From assembly GCA_947380295.1 (NCBI GenBank), contig CANCQK010000005.1, positions 1 through 64,000 of the forward strand: a DNA stretch of 64,000 nucleotides. The letters are read 5' to 3'. The notes under the pieces were generated by a model, which was given only the letters and a program-made list of their open reading frames with translations, had not been told where the DNA came from and ran no database searches. Each line of letters opens with the position of its first letter. Within the stretch, counting starts at the first letter, position 1. Below are positions 19,005 to 25,384 of this stretch, piece by piece. The stretch is from Bdellovibrionales bacterium. GTDB taxonomy: Bacteria > Bdellovibrionota > UBA1018. A program made the translations under genes and the position numbers.

Positions 19005-19075
19005 TTAAATCCAGGATAGACCCGTTTTTTACGAGATTCTTGTAATATTCAGGCTCACCGGTTATTTTAAGAGAT

Positions 19076-20299
19076 ATGGCACACCTCAGAAATAGGCACT
19101 GTGAGTCAGTTTTTAATCAACTCCTAAAATATAGTCCAATCGTGGGTTTATTCGGTCATAGGCAGGTTGGGAAAACAACCTTTTGTGAGAGCCAGGGGGG
19201 AAGATACGAGACTCTCGATCAACGAAAGACAAGACTGGCCATCGTTAAGGATCCAGACCGGTTTGTCGCTCAATTTAAAGGGAAGCCTAATTTTTTGGAT
19301 GAGTGTCAGCTTGAGCCAGATCTGTTCCCTGCCTTGAAGGATTATGTCCGAGTTCATCCCGCACCTGGAAAATTTGTGCTCACAGGGTCAGTGAGATTTA
19401 GTAGTAGAAAGGCAATCCGTGAGTCGCTGACAGGGCGAATAGCGACTGTAGAAATGCTTCCACTCGTCTTGTCTGAGCTTGAGCCAAGGCCGCTTCCTTT
19501 AACGATTCCAGGTCTCCTTAGATTGAAACAGTTTTCGGAGGAAATCTTAGAGACCTTGCCAGATTTGAAGGATCTCAAAACTGTTCAGAAGACTTTTGAT
19601 CAATATCTGGCCCAGGGTGGACTCCCAAAAATTGCCTTTACCCGTGATGCTCGCATTCGCAATGACCTCGTTAATGATTTGTTAAGTACGATTCTAGACC
19701 GAGACTTGAGATTGGTCTTAGAGACCACCCTTTCTTTGGAGGTTTTAAAGGATTTTCTGCGTGAACTGGCAAGGATGACTGGGCAGGTTTGGAACGCCTC
19801 CAGGGTGCGGCGAGAGACTGGTTTGGCTTTCGAGACCCAGAAAAACCTACTTTTTGCGATGGAGTCGATCTATTTGATTCGTCGAATCCCTGTTTTGGGT
19901 CGTAAGGGCTTTCTCATAGTGATGGAGGATCAATTTGAGGAATTCTCCCTCAGTGGGGGGCAGCTTCCCCCTCAAATTCAGCTACTTTCAGCTTTTTATC
20001 GGAACGTTCGTGCTCAGTTTAATTATGTGTCTGGATGTGAGGTCCAATACTCTTCTTATTGGACCGCTGATGGTGCGCGTGTTCCTCTGGTGATTCAAGG
20101 CGCATCGCCCCATCTGCAAGGAATTTTGGGGATTCATTTTTTAATCGACAAGAAACCGACTTTGTCTCAAGTCCGTTCGTCGACGAGTTTCTTGAGGAAG
20201 TTTCCCGAGTCAAAGGTGATCTTTGCGACTCGGGAATTGGGTGTCACTGAGATTATCGACTCGCGTTCGATGATCGCGCCGATTGCGGCGCTTCTCTAA
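19076..20299 (+). CDS. AAA+ ATPase of the AAA_14/DUF4143 type
   Basis: ATPase of 407 residues. Walker A is FGHRQVGKTT near residue 28; LDECQ near 80 looks like a modified Walker B. FVLTGSVRF resembles sensor 1, and LTGRIATVEMLPLVLSEL is the usual DUF4143-ATPase continuation. The C-terminal half has LAQGGLPKI and ends with a nuclease-like DUF4143 region. Such ATPases are common in accessory DNA and their cellular role is generally unknown. It faces away from the truncated glycosyltransferase gene and its stop interlocks with that of manC (shared CTAA, 20296-20299). Confidence 0.75.
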   Translation: MAHLRNRHCESVFNQLLKYSPIVGLFGHRQVGKTTFCESQGGRYETLDQRKTRLAIVKDPDRFVAQFKGKPNFLDECQLEPDLFPALKDYVRVHPAPGKFVLTGSVRFSSRKAIRESLTGRIATVEMLPLVLSELEPRPLPLTIPGLLRLKQFSEEILETLPDLKDLKTVQKTFDQYLAQGGLPKIAFTRDARIRNDLVNDLLSTILDRDLRLVLETTLSLEVLKDFLRELARMTGQVWNASRVRRETGLAFETQKNLLFAMESIYLIRRIPVLGRKGFLIVMEDQFEEFSLSGGQLPPQIQLLSAFYRNVRAQFNYVSGCEVQYSSYWTADGARVPLVIQGASPHLQGILGIHFLIDKKPTLSQVRSSTSFLRKFPESKVIFATRELGVTEIIDSRSMIAPIAALL

Positions 20300-21675
20300 C
20301 TCCGCTGATAATCATCCTGATAGCGGGTGATATCGTCTTCGCCGAAGTAGGTACCCACTTGGACCTCGATCAACTCGACGGTCTCGTCTGTTCGAGGATT
20401 TCGGATTCTGTGCTTCGCTTCGCGGGGGATGTAAATCGATTCGCCTGGGTTGAGCTTATGGACTTCGTCATTCAAGACGACCTCGGGGTGGCCTTGGATG
20501 ATCACCCAGTGTTCTGCGCGCTTTTTGTGACTCTGATAGGAGAGTTGCTGACCGGGGTTGACGTGGATGACCTTTGATTTGTAGTGGTCGGTATCGCGTA
20601 GGATTTCAAATTTTCCCCAGGGCCGGAATTCGAAGGGGTGTTCTTGCGCCCGTGGGTCTTTTTTTGCTACGAGCTGATCGACGAGTTGCTTCACTTTCTG
20701 CGTGGATCCCTTTTTAGAAACTAAAATCGCATCAGCAGTATCAACGACGATGAGGTCATCCGTGTCGACAAAGGTGGCAATTCTTCCAGTTTTGGACATG
20801 GCAAAGTTGCCGGTTCCACCGATTTCGACTTTTTCAGAAGTTGGACAAAGCTGTGCGATTTCATCCCAAGATCCAACATCGCTCCATCCGAGGTCGCATG
20901 GAATGCAGACTTGTTCCTTGAGTTTTTCCATAATTCCGTAGTCGATGCTTTGGGAGGGGCAGCGAGCGTAGACGTCTGACAAGTTCGACAAGTCGGGCTT
21001 AAGTTGAGAAACCACTGCCCATGTTTCAGGCATGAGTCGATTCAGATGCGAGATCATGGTCTGAACTTCGAAAATAAACATTCCGCCATTCCAATAAAAG
21101 TTTCCGGATTGAATAAATTTTTCTGCTGTTTCCTGGTTGGGTTTTTCTCGAAATCCCTGGGTGAAACGAGCTGAAAGGTTACTTTCATTCATAAATATTT
21201 CATGATTAATTTCAATGTAGCCGTAGCCAGTCGACGGGTAGGTGGGTTTGATTCCGAGTGTGACGACTTGTCCTTTGGTGGCGCACTGAATTGCTAATTG
21301 AATAGCATTCTTGAATTCATTTTCATTTTGAATGAGGTGATCGGAAGGAAAGATTCCAACGATTGATTTTGCTTCTCCCTGTTGTTCTAGGACTTTGCAA
21401 AGCAAGGCGATGGCCGGGGCAGTGTTGTTGGCCTTGGGTTCGTAAAGAGCCTGATTGAGAGGTGTTCCGCATGCTTTCAGTTCGGTATCGGTGAGTACCT
21501 TCATGCTTTGATTGGTAACTACCCAGGGGGAGCCCAGCGGTTTGAGTCGATTCAGCGTTTTTGTGAAAAGCGACTGCTCAAAAAATTGACAAAACTGCTT
21601 GGGAAACTGAGTTCTGGATACTGGCCAAAGTCGAGTGCCGCTACCGCCTGAAAGAATTGTTGGGATGAATTTCAT
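20296..21675 (-). CDS. manC: Mannose-1-phosphate guanylyltransferase/mannose-6-phosphate isomerase
   Basis: Bifunctional type II PMI/GMP enzyme of 459 residues making GDP-mannose for surface polysaccharide. The nucleotidyltransferase domain begins LSGGSGTRLWPVSRTQFPKQF, with the GTP signature. The C-terminal cupin (from about residue 340) starts RPWGKFEIL and has the zinc-site residues in QLSYQSHKKRAEHW and YIPREAKHRI. Length and domain order are normal. It is alone on the minus strand, convergent with the AAA+ ATPase. GDP-mannose fits the neighbouring membrane glycosyltransferase genes, suggesting a polysaccharide locus, of which only part is present here. Confidence 0.93.
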   Translation of the reverse strand: MKFIPTILSGGSGTRLWPVSRTQFPKQFCQFFEQSLFTKTLNRLKPLGSPWVVTNQSMKVLTDTELKACGTPLNQALYEPKANNTAPAIALLCKVLEQQGEAKSIVGIFPSDHLIQNENEFKNAIQLAIQCATKGQVVTLGIKPTYPSTGYGYIEINHEIFMNESNLSARFTQGFREKPNQETAEKFIQSGNFYWNGGMFIFEVQTMISHLNRLMPETWAVVSQLKPDLSNLSDVYARCPSQSIDYGIMEKLKEQVCIPCDLGWSDVGSWDEIAQLCPTSEKVEIGGTGNFAMSKTGRIATFVDTDDLIVVDTADAILVSKKGSTQKVKQLVDQLVAKKDPRAQEHPFEFRPWGKFEILRDTDHYKSKVIHVNPGQQLSYQSHKKRAEHWVIIQGHPEVVLNDEVHKLNPGESIYIPREAKHRIRNPRTDETVELIEVQVGTYFGEDDITRYQDDYQRS

Positions 21676-21863
21676 AGGAGATTAGTCTTGCAAAAAACCG
21701 CAGAAAAATCGATGAGTTTTTCTAGTTTTTGATTCAGATCGTGCCGGCGGAATTCTGATCGAAGATCATTGACAGGAGGCTTAAGGAGATGGAATTAATC
21801 ACAAAATAAAATTGTCAGGGATTATGAAAATCCATTGGGCCCGCGAGAATACTCAGAGTTACC

Positions 21864-22244
21864 TCACGCGGCCTTCTTTCGATCAAACCCACAAGCGATC
21901 ACGATTTTTGAAAAAAGAGCAACGGGCTTGAGCCTCTCTCTCTGGCCGTCGAGCTCCTTTACGAGCTTGATCAGCCCTAGCGACTCAAGTGTGCGAACCT
22001 CTTTAAGAATGTATGGCTGTGACTTAGCAAGCTTGACTGCCAAGTCATTAATTGAACTCGGCTGTTGGTTCACTATGGCATCAAAAATCTCTAACCTTGC
22101 TTCTGTTGCTAGTTGGAATATTGCTTTAAGGCTCTTACTCACTAGCTCATTTGGCTTAACATAGGGCTTTCCACTCGAAGAGTCAGTGAGTTGCTTAGTT
22201 ATCGAAGGCTCATTGGGCGAGTATTTAAAAGTAAACGTCTTCAT
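21864..22244 (-). CDS. HTH DNA-binding protein, antitoxin partner of the TumE-type toxin
   Basis: Protein of about 126 residues with a winged-helix region of the HVO_A0114/MarR-ArsR type: LATEARLEIFDAIV, then SINDLAVKLAKSQPYILKEV as the recognition part and LESLGLIKLV leading into the wing. The frame is open to 22268, but GGAGGAAA at 22251-22258 sits six bases before the ATG at 22242-22244, so that start is chosen. It overlaps the upstream toxin gene by 20 nt. Pairing of this HTH type with a TumE-like protein is common and supports an antitoxin/autorepressor role; the operator candidate lies at the toxin start. Confidence 0.7.
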   Translation of the reverse strand: MKTFTFKYSPNEPSITKQLTDSSSGKPYVKPNELVSKSLKAIFQLATEARLEIFDAIVNQQPSSINDLAVKLAKSQPYILKEVRTLESLGLIKLVKELDGQRERLKPVALFSKIVIACGFDRKKAA

Positions 22245-22569
22245 AAATCTTTTCCTCCAGTTCTCCAAATTGATTAATCACCAAAGTCTCAAAAAGCTTG
22301 AGACATTCCTGAAGGTTAGAGACCTTAACAGGAACTTGTGCTCCATCATTGATATGGTAGTGCAGACCAAATGGACTGTGAGCATCCATGAGAACTCGTT
22401 GATCTGGACTTTCTGGATTGAAGGCAATCCAGCTCAATTTGAATCGCTCCAAAAATAGCCCGGCTTTATTTGGAGCGATCTCAATGACTTCGATCACGAT
22501 TACAATCGATCCACCGGACTTTAACTCAACGAGTCGACGGGAATTTATGATGTTACAGGACGGAGACAT
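22225..22569 (-). CDS. TumE-family (DUF6516) putative toxin
   Basis: Protein of 114 residues resembling the TumE/DUF6516 group of toxin-like proteins: a beta-rich start (GGSIVIVIEVIEI), then LFLERFKLSWIAF, RVLMDAHSPFGLHYHIND with conserved histidines, and an amphipathic C-terminus. It precedes and overlaps an HTH gene on the same strand. The ATG at 22567-22569 has no Shine-Dalgarno site. A good promoter upstream predicts an mRNA that starts at or next to the ATG, so translation may be leaderless. Toxin activity is assigned by family and context only. Confidence 0.65.
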   Translation of the reverse strand: MSPSCNIINSRRLVELKSGGSIVIVIEVIEIAPNKAGLFLERFKLSWIAFNPESPDQRVLMDAHSPFGLHYHINDGAQVPVKVSNLQECLKLFETLVINQFGELEEKIYEDVYF

Positions 22570-22599
22570 CTATATGTTATAGAGCATATATAGATGTCT
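22564..22599. promoter_or_regulatory. Perfect 12-bp inverted repeat at the toxin-antitoxin promoter (operator candidate)
   Basis: AGACATCTATAT (22564-22575) and ATATAGATGTCT (22588-22599) are exact reverse complements separated by 12 bases. One arm covers the toxin start codon; the other lies between the -35 and -10 boxes of the toxin promoter. Such placement would let a bound dimer block RNA polymerase. The HTH protein of the operon is the likely ligand. Confidence 0.7.
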
Positions 22600-22604
22600 T
22601 ACAA
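22576..22604 (-). promoter_or_regulatory. Promoter of the toxin-antitoxin operon
   Basis: On the minus strand TTGTAA (plus positions 22599-22604) and TATAAC (22576-22581) are 17 bases apart. The start point would be about seven bases after the -10, which is the toxin ATG itself, predicting a leaderless transcript. Confidence 0.6.
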
Positions 22605-22701
22605 TATATTTTCGTAGCTGTTTTCCGAAAGAGGCAGCCCAATTCAGGCCTGGCGGAACTCCCGAGTTGCCAAAGTTAGGCATTTGAGCGATTGAATCAG
22701 G

Positions 22702-23094
22702 ATGAGTTTCGCGGATGTTCAAAGACCTTCGACTTGGATGAAGTTTAAAAAAAATCTCTGCCAGGGTTGCTGGTCAGGGTGTTGCACGCTTCCCTTGGAG
22801 GCAAGTGCCAGTGACCTGATCCGGCTTGGATTGATTACCGAAGATGAGGCTGCCTCGTCCTTGAAAAAAGTCGCTCGTCGGCTCATGAAGGAAGGCTACA
22901 TCCAAGCGTTTCAAAGTAAGTCACAGCTTTTTGTGATCGAACAAAGAAATGGACGGGACTGCATATTTCTAGGGAAAGACCGACTTTGCACGGTTTACGA
23001 AAAACGCCCTGAAGTGTGTCGATCTTTCCCTAAGATTGGCCCGCGGCCTGGGTTTTGTCCCGGCCACATTAGGAAAAAAGAAGGTCGAGACTAG
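22702..23094 (+). CDS. YkgJ-family cysteine cluster protein
   Basis: Protein of 130 residues of the YkgJ (CxxCxxxCC) group, thought to chelate zinc or iron. The N-terminus has CQGCWSGCC, and the second half has DRLCTVYEKRPEVCRSFP, both family hallmarks. The role of these proteins is not established. The ATG has only a weak AGG upstream. It lies downstream of the toxin operon (divergent) and is convergent with the RRM-protein gene, one base apart. Confidence 0.8.
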   Translation: MSFADVQRPSTWMKFKKNLCQGCWSGCCTLPLEASASDLIRLGLITEDEAASSLKKVARRLMKEGYIQAFQSKSQLFVIEQRNGRDCIFLGKDRLCTVYEKRPEVCRSFPKIGPRPGFCPGHIRKKEGRD

Positions 23095-23095
23095 A

Positions 23096-23407
23096 TCACC
23101 AGCGCTGAGCTCGCTCCTGACGCCCTTGGCCGAGGCCGGTCTCGGCTCCTGTGCGAGGAGCCATGGGTCGAGCTTCGTTCACCGTGAGAGGTCTGCCATT
23201 CAGCTGAGCCCCATTAAACTGGGAAATAGCTTGTGCTGCTTCTTCATCGGAACTCATTTCGACAAACCCAAATCCTTTGGATCGACCTGATTCTCGGTCA
23301 AAAATGATTTTGGTCGACCTAACTTGGCCAACTTGGCCAAAAATTTCTGCTAAATCTTGATCATTGGTGCTGAACGGCAAATTCCCAACATAGAGTTTCT
23401 TACCCAC
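23096..23407 (-). CDS. RRM-domain RNA-binding protein
   Basis: Single RNA-recognition-motif protein of about 103 residues. RNP2 is KLYVGNLPF at the start and RNP1 is KGFGFVEM; the C-terminal tail is Gly/Arg-rich. Bacterial proteins of this kind are often cold-induced and bind single-stranded RNA. The frame is open to 23497 on an odd, Pro/Gly-rich leader. GTG at 23405-23407 sits seven bases after GGAGG (near 23414-23418) and directly precedes the RRM, so I take GTG as the start and the 90 bases before it as a 5' leader after rnhA. That leader contains a short AACCCG/CGGGTT hairpin. Confidence 0.88.
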   Translation of the reverse strand: MGKKLYVGNLPFSTNDQDLAEIFGQVGQVRSTKIIFDRESGRSKGFGFVEMSSDEEAAQAISQFNGAQLNGRPLTVNEARPMAPRTGAETGLGQGRQERAQRW

Positions 23408-23497
23408 GATTTTCCTCCGATTCGGTTCCGGCTGCATGCCGCAACCCGGTTTCGCTCCGACGGGTTTTTGGGAATGCACAATTAACACCAGCTCCAA

Positions 23498-24247
23498 TCA
23501 TTTTTTGAGGTCTGAGAGTGAGAAGCCCCAAGATTTGAGAATCGACTCCTCATCTTCGGCGCTGGTGGCTTTTCGATAGCGAGCCCCGGAGCGTCCTTGA
23601 ACTTGCTTTTCGCAATCACTCCAGGTGGCGTGGCTCCTGAGGTGGCCGTCTACGCAACTGAGGTAGGAGTATGCTTTTTTGGAGCTCGTTGACTTTTTTT
23701 GGGCCGAGTTGCTATTTTCTGCCTTCGCAGTGGCAATTCGGGAGAGGTCGAGGATCGAAATGGGATAGTTTTCCAGCGAGCCGTGAAAAAGTGAAGGACG
23801 GCCTCCTTTGGAATAGTGCACCGCAATCTCGTCAGCTCTTTCATTTCCCGGAATCCCGCAATGACCCCGGACATGGTTCCATTTGACCTTTCGGCCCAGG
23901 GTTTGTGAGGCGAGTTGTTGCCAGAGTTCGGCGTTGGCTACGGGTTTTCCTTCGGTGGTCACCCAGCCTTTCTTTTTCCATCCCCAAATCCATTGCGTTA
24001 TTCCACGGATGACATAGGTTGAATCCGTGTAAACCTCAATTGACGCTCCGCGATCCTGAGTTTTCTGGAGAGCTTGAATGGCTGAGATGAGTTCCATTCG
24101 GTTGTTGGTGGTGTGTGCTTCCGAGCCTCCCAGTTCAAGGACTTGGCCTGAGGGTGAAATGGTGATAGCTCCCCAGCCGCCGGGTCCTGGATTTCCGGAA
24201 CTCGCGCCATCTGTAAAAATGATCCAAGGTTTTTGTGTGGTTAACAT
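23498..24247 (-). CDS. rnhA: Ribonuclease HI with C-terminal extension
   Basis: Endonuclease that cuts the RNA strand of RNA-DNA hybrids. Catalytic acidic residues are in FTDGASSGNPGPGGWG, NRMELISAI, YTDSTYV and NERADEIA; RGHCGIPGN carries the flexible-loop histidine. The normal domain ends at about residue 145. The protein continues to 249 residues with a serine/lysine-rich linker and a short C-terminal part (CVDGHLRSHATWSDCEKQVQGR) with spaced cysteines. That part may be a small substrate-binding module; it is not the usual N-terminal HBD. It is followed by the RRM gene on the same strand and diverges from the heme operon. Confidence 0.9.
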   Translation of the reverse strand: MLTTQKPWIIFTDGASSGNPGPGGWGAITISPSGQVLELGGSEAHTTNNRMELISAIQALQKTQDRGASIEVYTDSTYVIRGITQWIWGWKKKGWVTTEGKPVANAELWQQLASQTLGRKVKWNHVRGHCGIPGNERADEIAVHYSKGGRPSLFHGSLENYPISILDLSRIATAKAENSNSAQKKSTSSKKAYSYLSCVDGHLRSHATWSDCEKQVQGRSGARYRKATSAEDEESILKSWGFSLSDLKK

Positions 24248-24299
24248 GGAGGACCTTGAATCATCTCCGAGCCTCTAAGGCAATCGTAAACCGCTCTTT

Positions 24300-24342
24300 G
24301 TGACACTCCCGTGACACAGGGACAGACTCTTTCAAGTAAGAT
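24300..24342 (+). promoter_or_regulatory. Heme-operon control region with GTGACAC direct repeats
   Basis: GTGACAC occurs at 24300-24306 and again at 24311-24317, an 11-base centre-to-centre spacing, one turn of the helix. A -10-like TAAGAT lies at 24337-24342, nine bases before the hemA ATG, with no good -35 box. Such direct repeats next to a poor -35 are the usual layout for OmpR-type activators; the operon encodes one. Binding is inference. Confidence 0.35.
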
Positions 24343-24350
24343 CTAGAGCT

Positions 24351-25358
24351 ATGCAGTTTGAGAATCTGGGAGTGCTTCATCTTTCAAAAAAGAAAGAACC
24401 GGGATTTGATCCTTGGTTAAAATCCCTCGTTGAGGCGAGTTCTGCAGGGTTTTGTATGGATACTTGCCAGCGCTGGGTTTGGATTTTCGACACTCAAGCT
24501 CGCGATGCTAAGGAGTTGACTGAATGGTTACCTCAGCAGCAGTCCTACTCGGGGCAGGACGCCTATCTTTTTCTCCTGAGGTTAGCATCAGGCTTGGAAA
24601 GCGAAATTCTTGGAGAAACCGATATTTTTGGTCAAATTAAAGAGGCTTGGCGGATTGCTTCGAGCATCAAAGATTTTGGTGGGACCTTTTTCCCGTCTTT
24701 GCTTTCCCGTCTTTTCGAAGATACGAAAGAAATCCGCTCTCGATACATTCAGAATTGGGGCGGAGCCTCCTACGGTTCTCTAGTGAGAAAAGTCATCCGG
24801 GATCAGAGCCAGATGGAGGGAGCTTCGGCGGGGCCGGTTTTTTTGTTGGGTGCAGGGCAAATTGCTCAATCCGTTGCTCCGTTCTTACTTGATTCCGAAC
24901 TTTGGGTATGGAATCGAAATCCTGAGCGGTTGACTCAGCTAGTGGAAGAGCTCAAATCCAAACTCACCGGAAAAGAAATCAGTCGGATTCGGATCCTTTC
25001 GTCTGACGATCAGGTCCAAGACGCATGGAGGCAGGCACGTCATGTGGTTTTGGCGATCCCAGCAGACGAACTCGAAGATCAGCCCCGTGCGAGATCATGG
25101 AATGAGGGCGGGATCGAAGGACGCTCAGTGACTCATCTGGGGGGTCGCCGTAAAGACTGCCCGACCTGGGTTCGAACTTGTTCAGATCACTTTTTTGCTT
25201 TAGATGATTTGTTTGCGATGCAAACTACCTTGGATCAGCTCAGGTCTGTTCAGGTCACTCGCGCTCTGCAAGCCTGTGAAGAACGGGTCAAGCTGCGAGC
25301 CTTAGGCGATTCTATTTCCATCCCGCATGGGTGGGAAGATTTAGCCTGCTTTGCCTAA
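24351..25358 (+). CDS. hemA: Glutamyl-tRNA reductase (short form)
   Basis: NADPH-dependent reduction of glutamyl-tRNA to glutamate-1-semialdehyde, first step of C5 heme synthesis. The catalytic cysteine is in MDTCQRWVW near residue 39, and ASGLESEILGETDIFGQIKEA is the conserved substrate-domain motif, quoted here in part. FLLGAGQIAQS near 165 begins the Rossmann NADPH domain. At 335 residues it is about 80 shorter than typical HemA. The NADPH domain is followed by only about 60 residues, so the long dimerisation helix domain is reduced. The ATG has a poor Shine-Dalgarno site. First gene of the operon; hemC-hemD starts 26 bases downstream. Confidence 0.88.
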   Translation: MQFENLGVLHLSKKKEPGFDPWLKSLVEASSAGFCMDTCQRWVWIFDTQARDAKELTEWLPQQQSYSGQDAYLFLLRLASGLESEILGETDIFGQIKEAWRIASSIKDFGGTFFPSLLSRLFEDTKEIRSRYIQNWGGASYGSLVRKVIRDQSQMEGASAGPVFLLGAGQIAQSVAPFLLDSELWVWNRNPERLTQLVEELKSKLTGKEISRIRILSSDDQVQDAWRQARHVVLAIPADELEDQPRARSWNEGGIEGRSVTHLGGRRKDCPTWVRTCSDHFFALDDLFAMQTTLDQLRSVQVTRALQACEERVKLRALGDSISIPHGWEDLACFA

Positions 25359-25384
25359 TTCAGTTTAAAGAAAGTTCAAACGCA

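Noticed and set aside
21835..22164. A 109-codon plus-strand frame antisense to the HTH gene
   Set aside because: The minus-strand HTH protein has a strong ribosome site and a recognisable winged helix; the opposite frame has neither.
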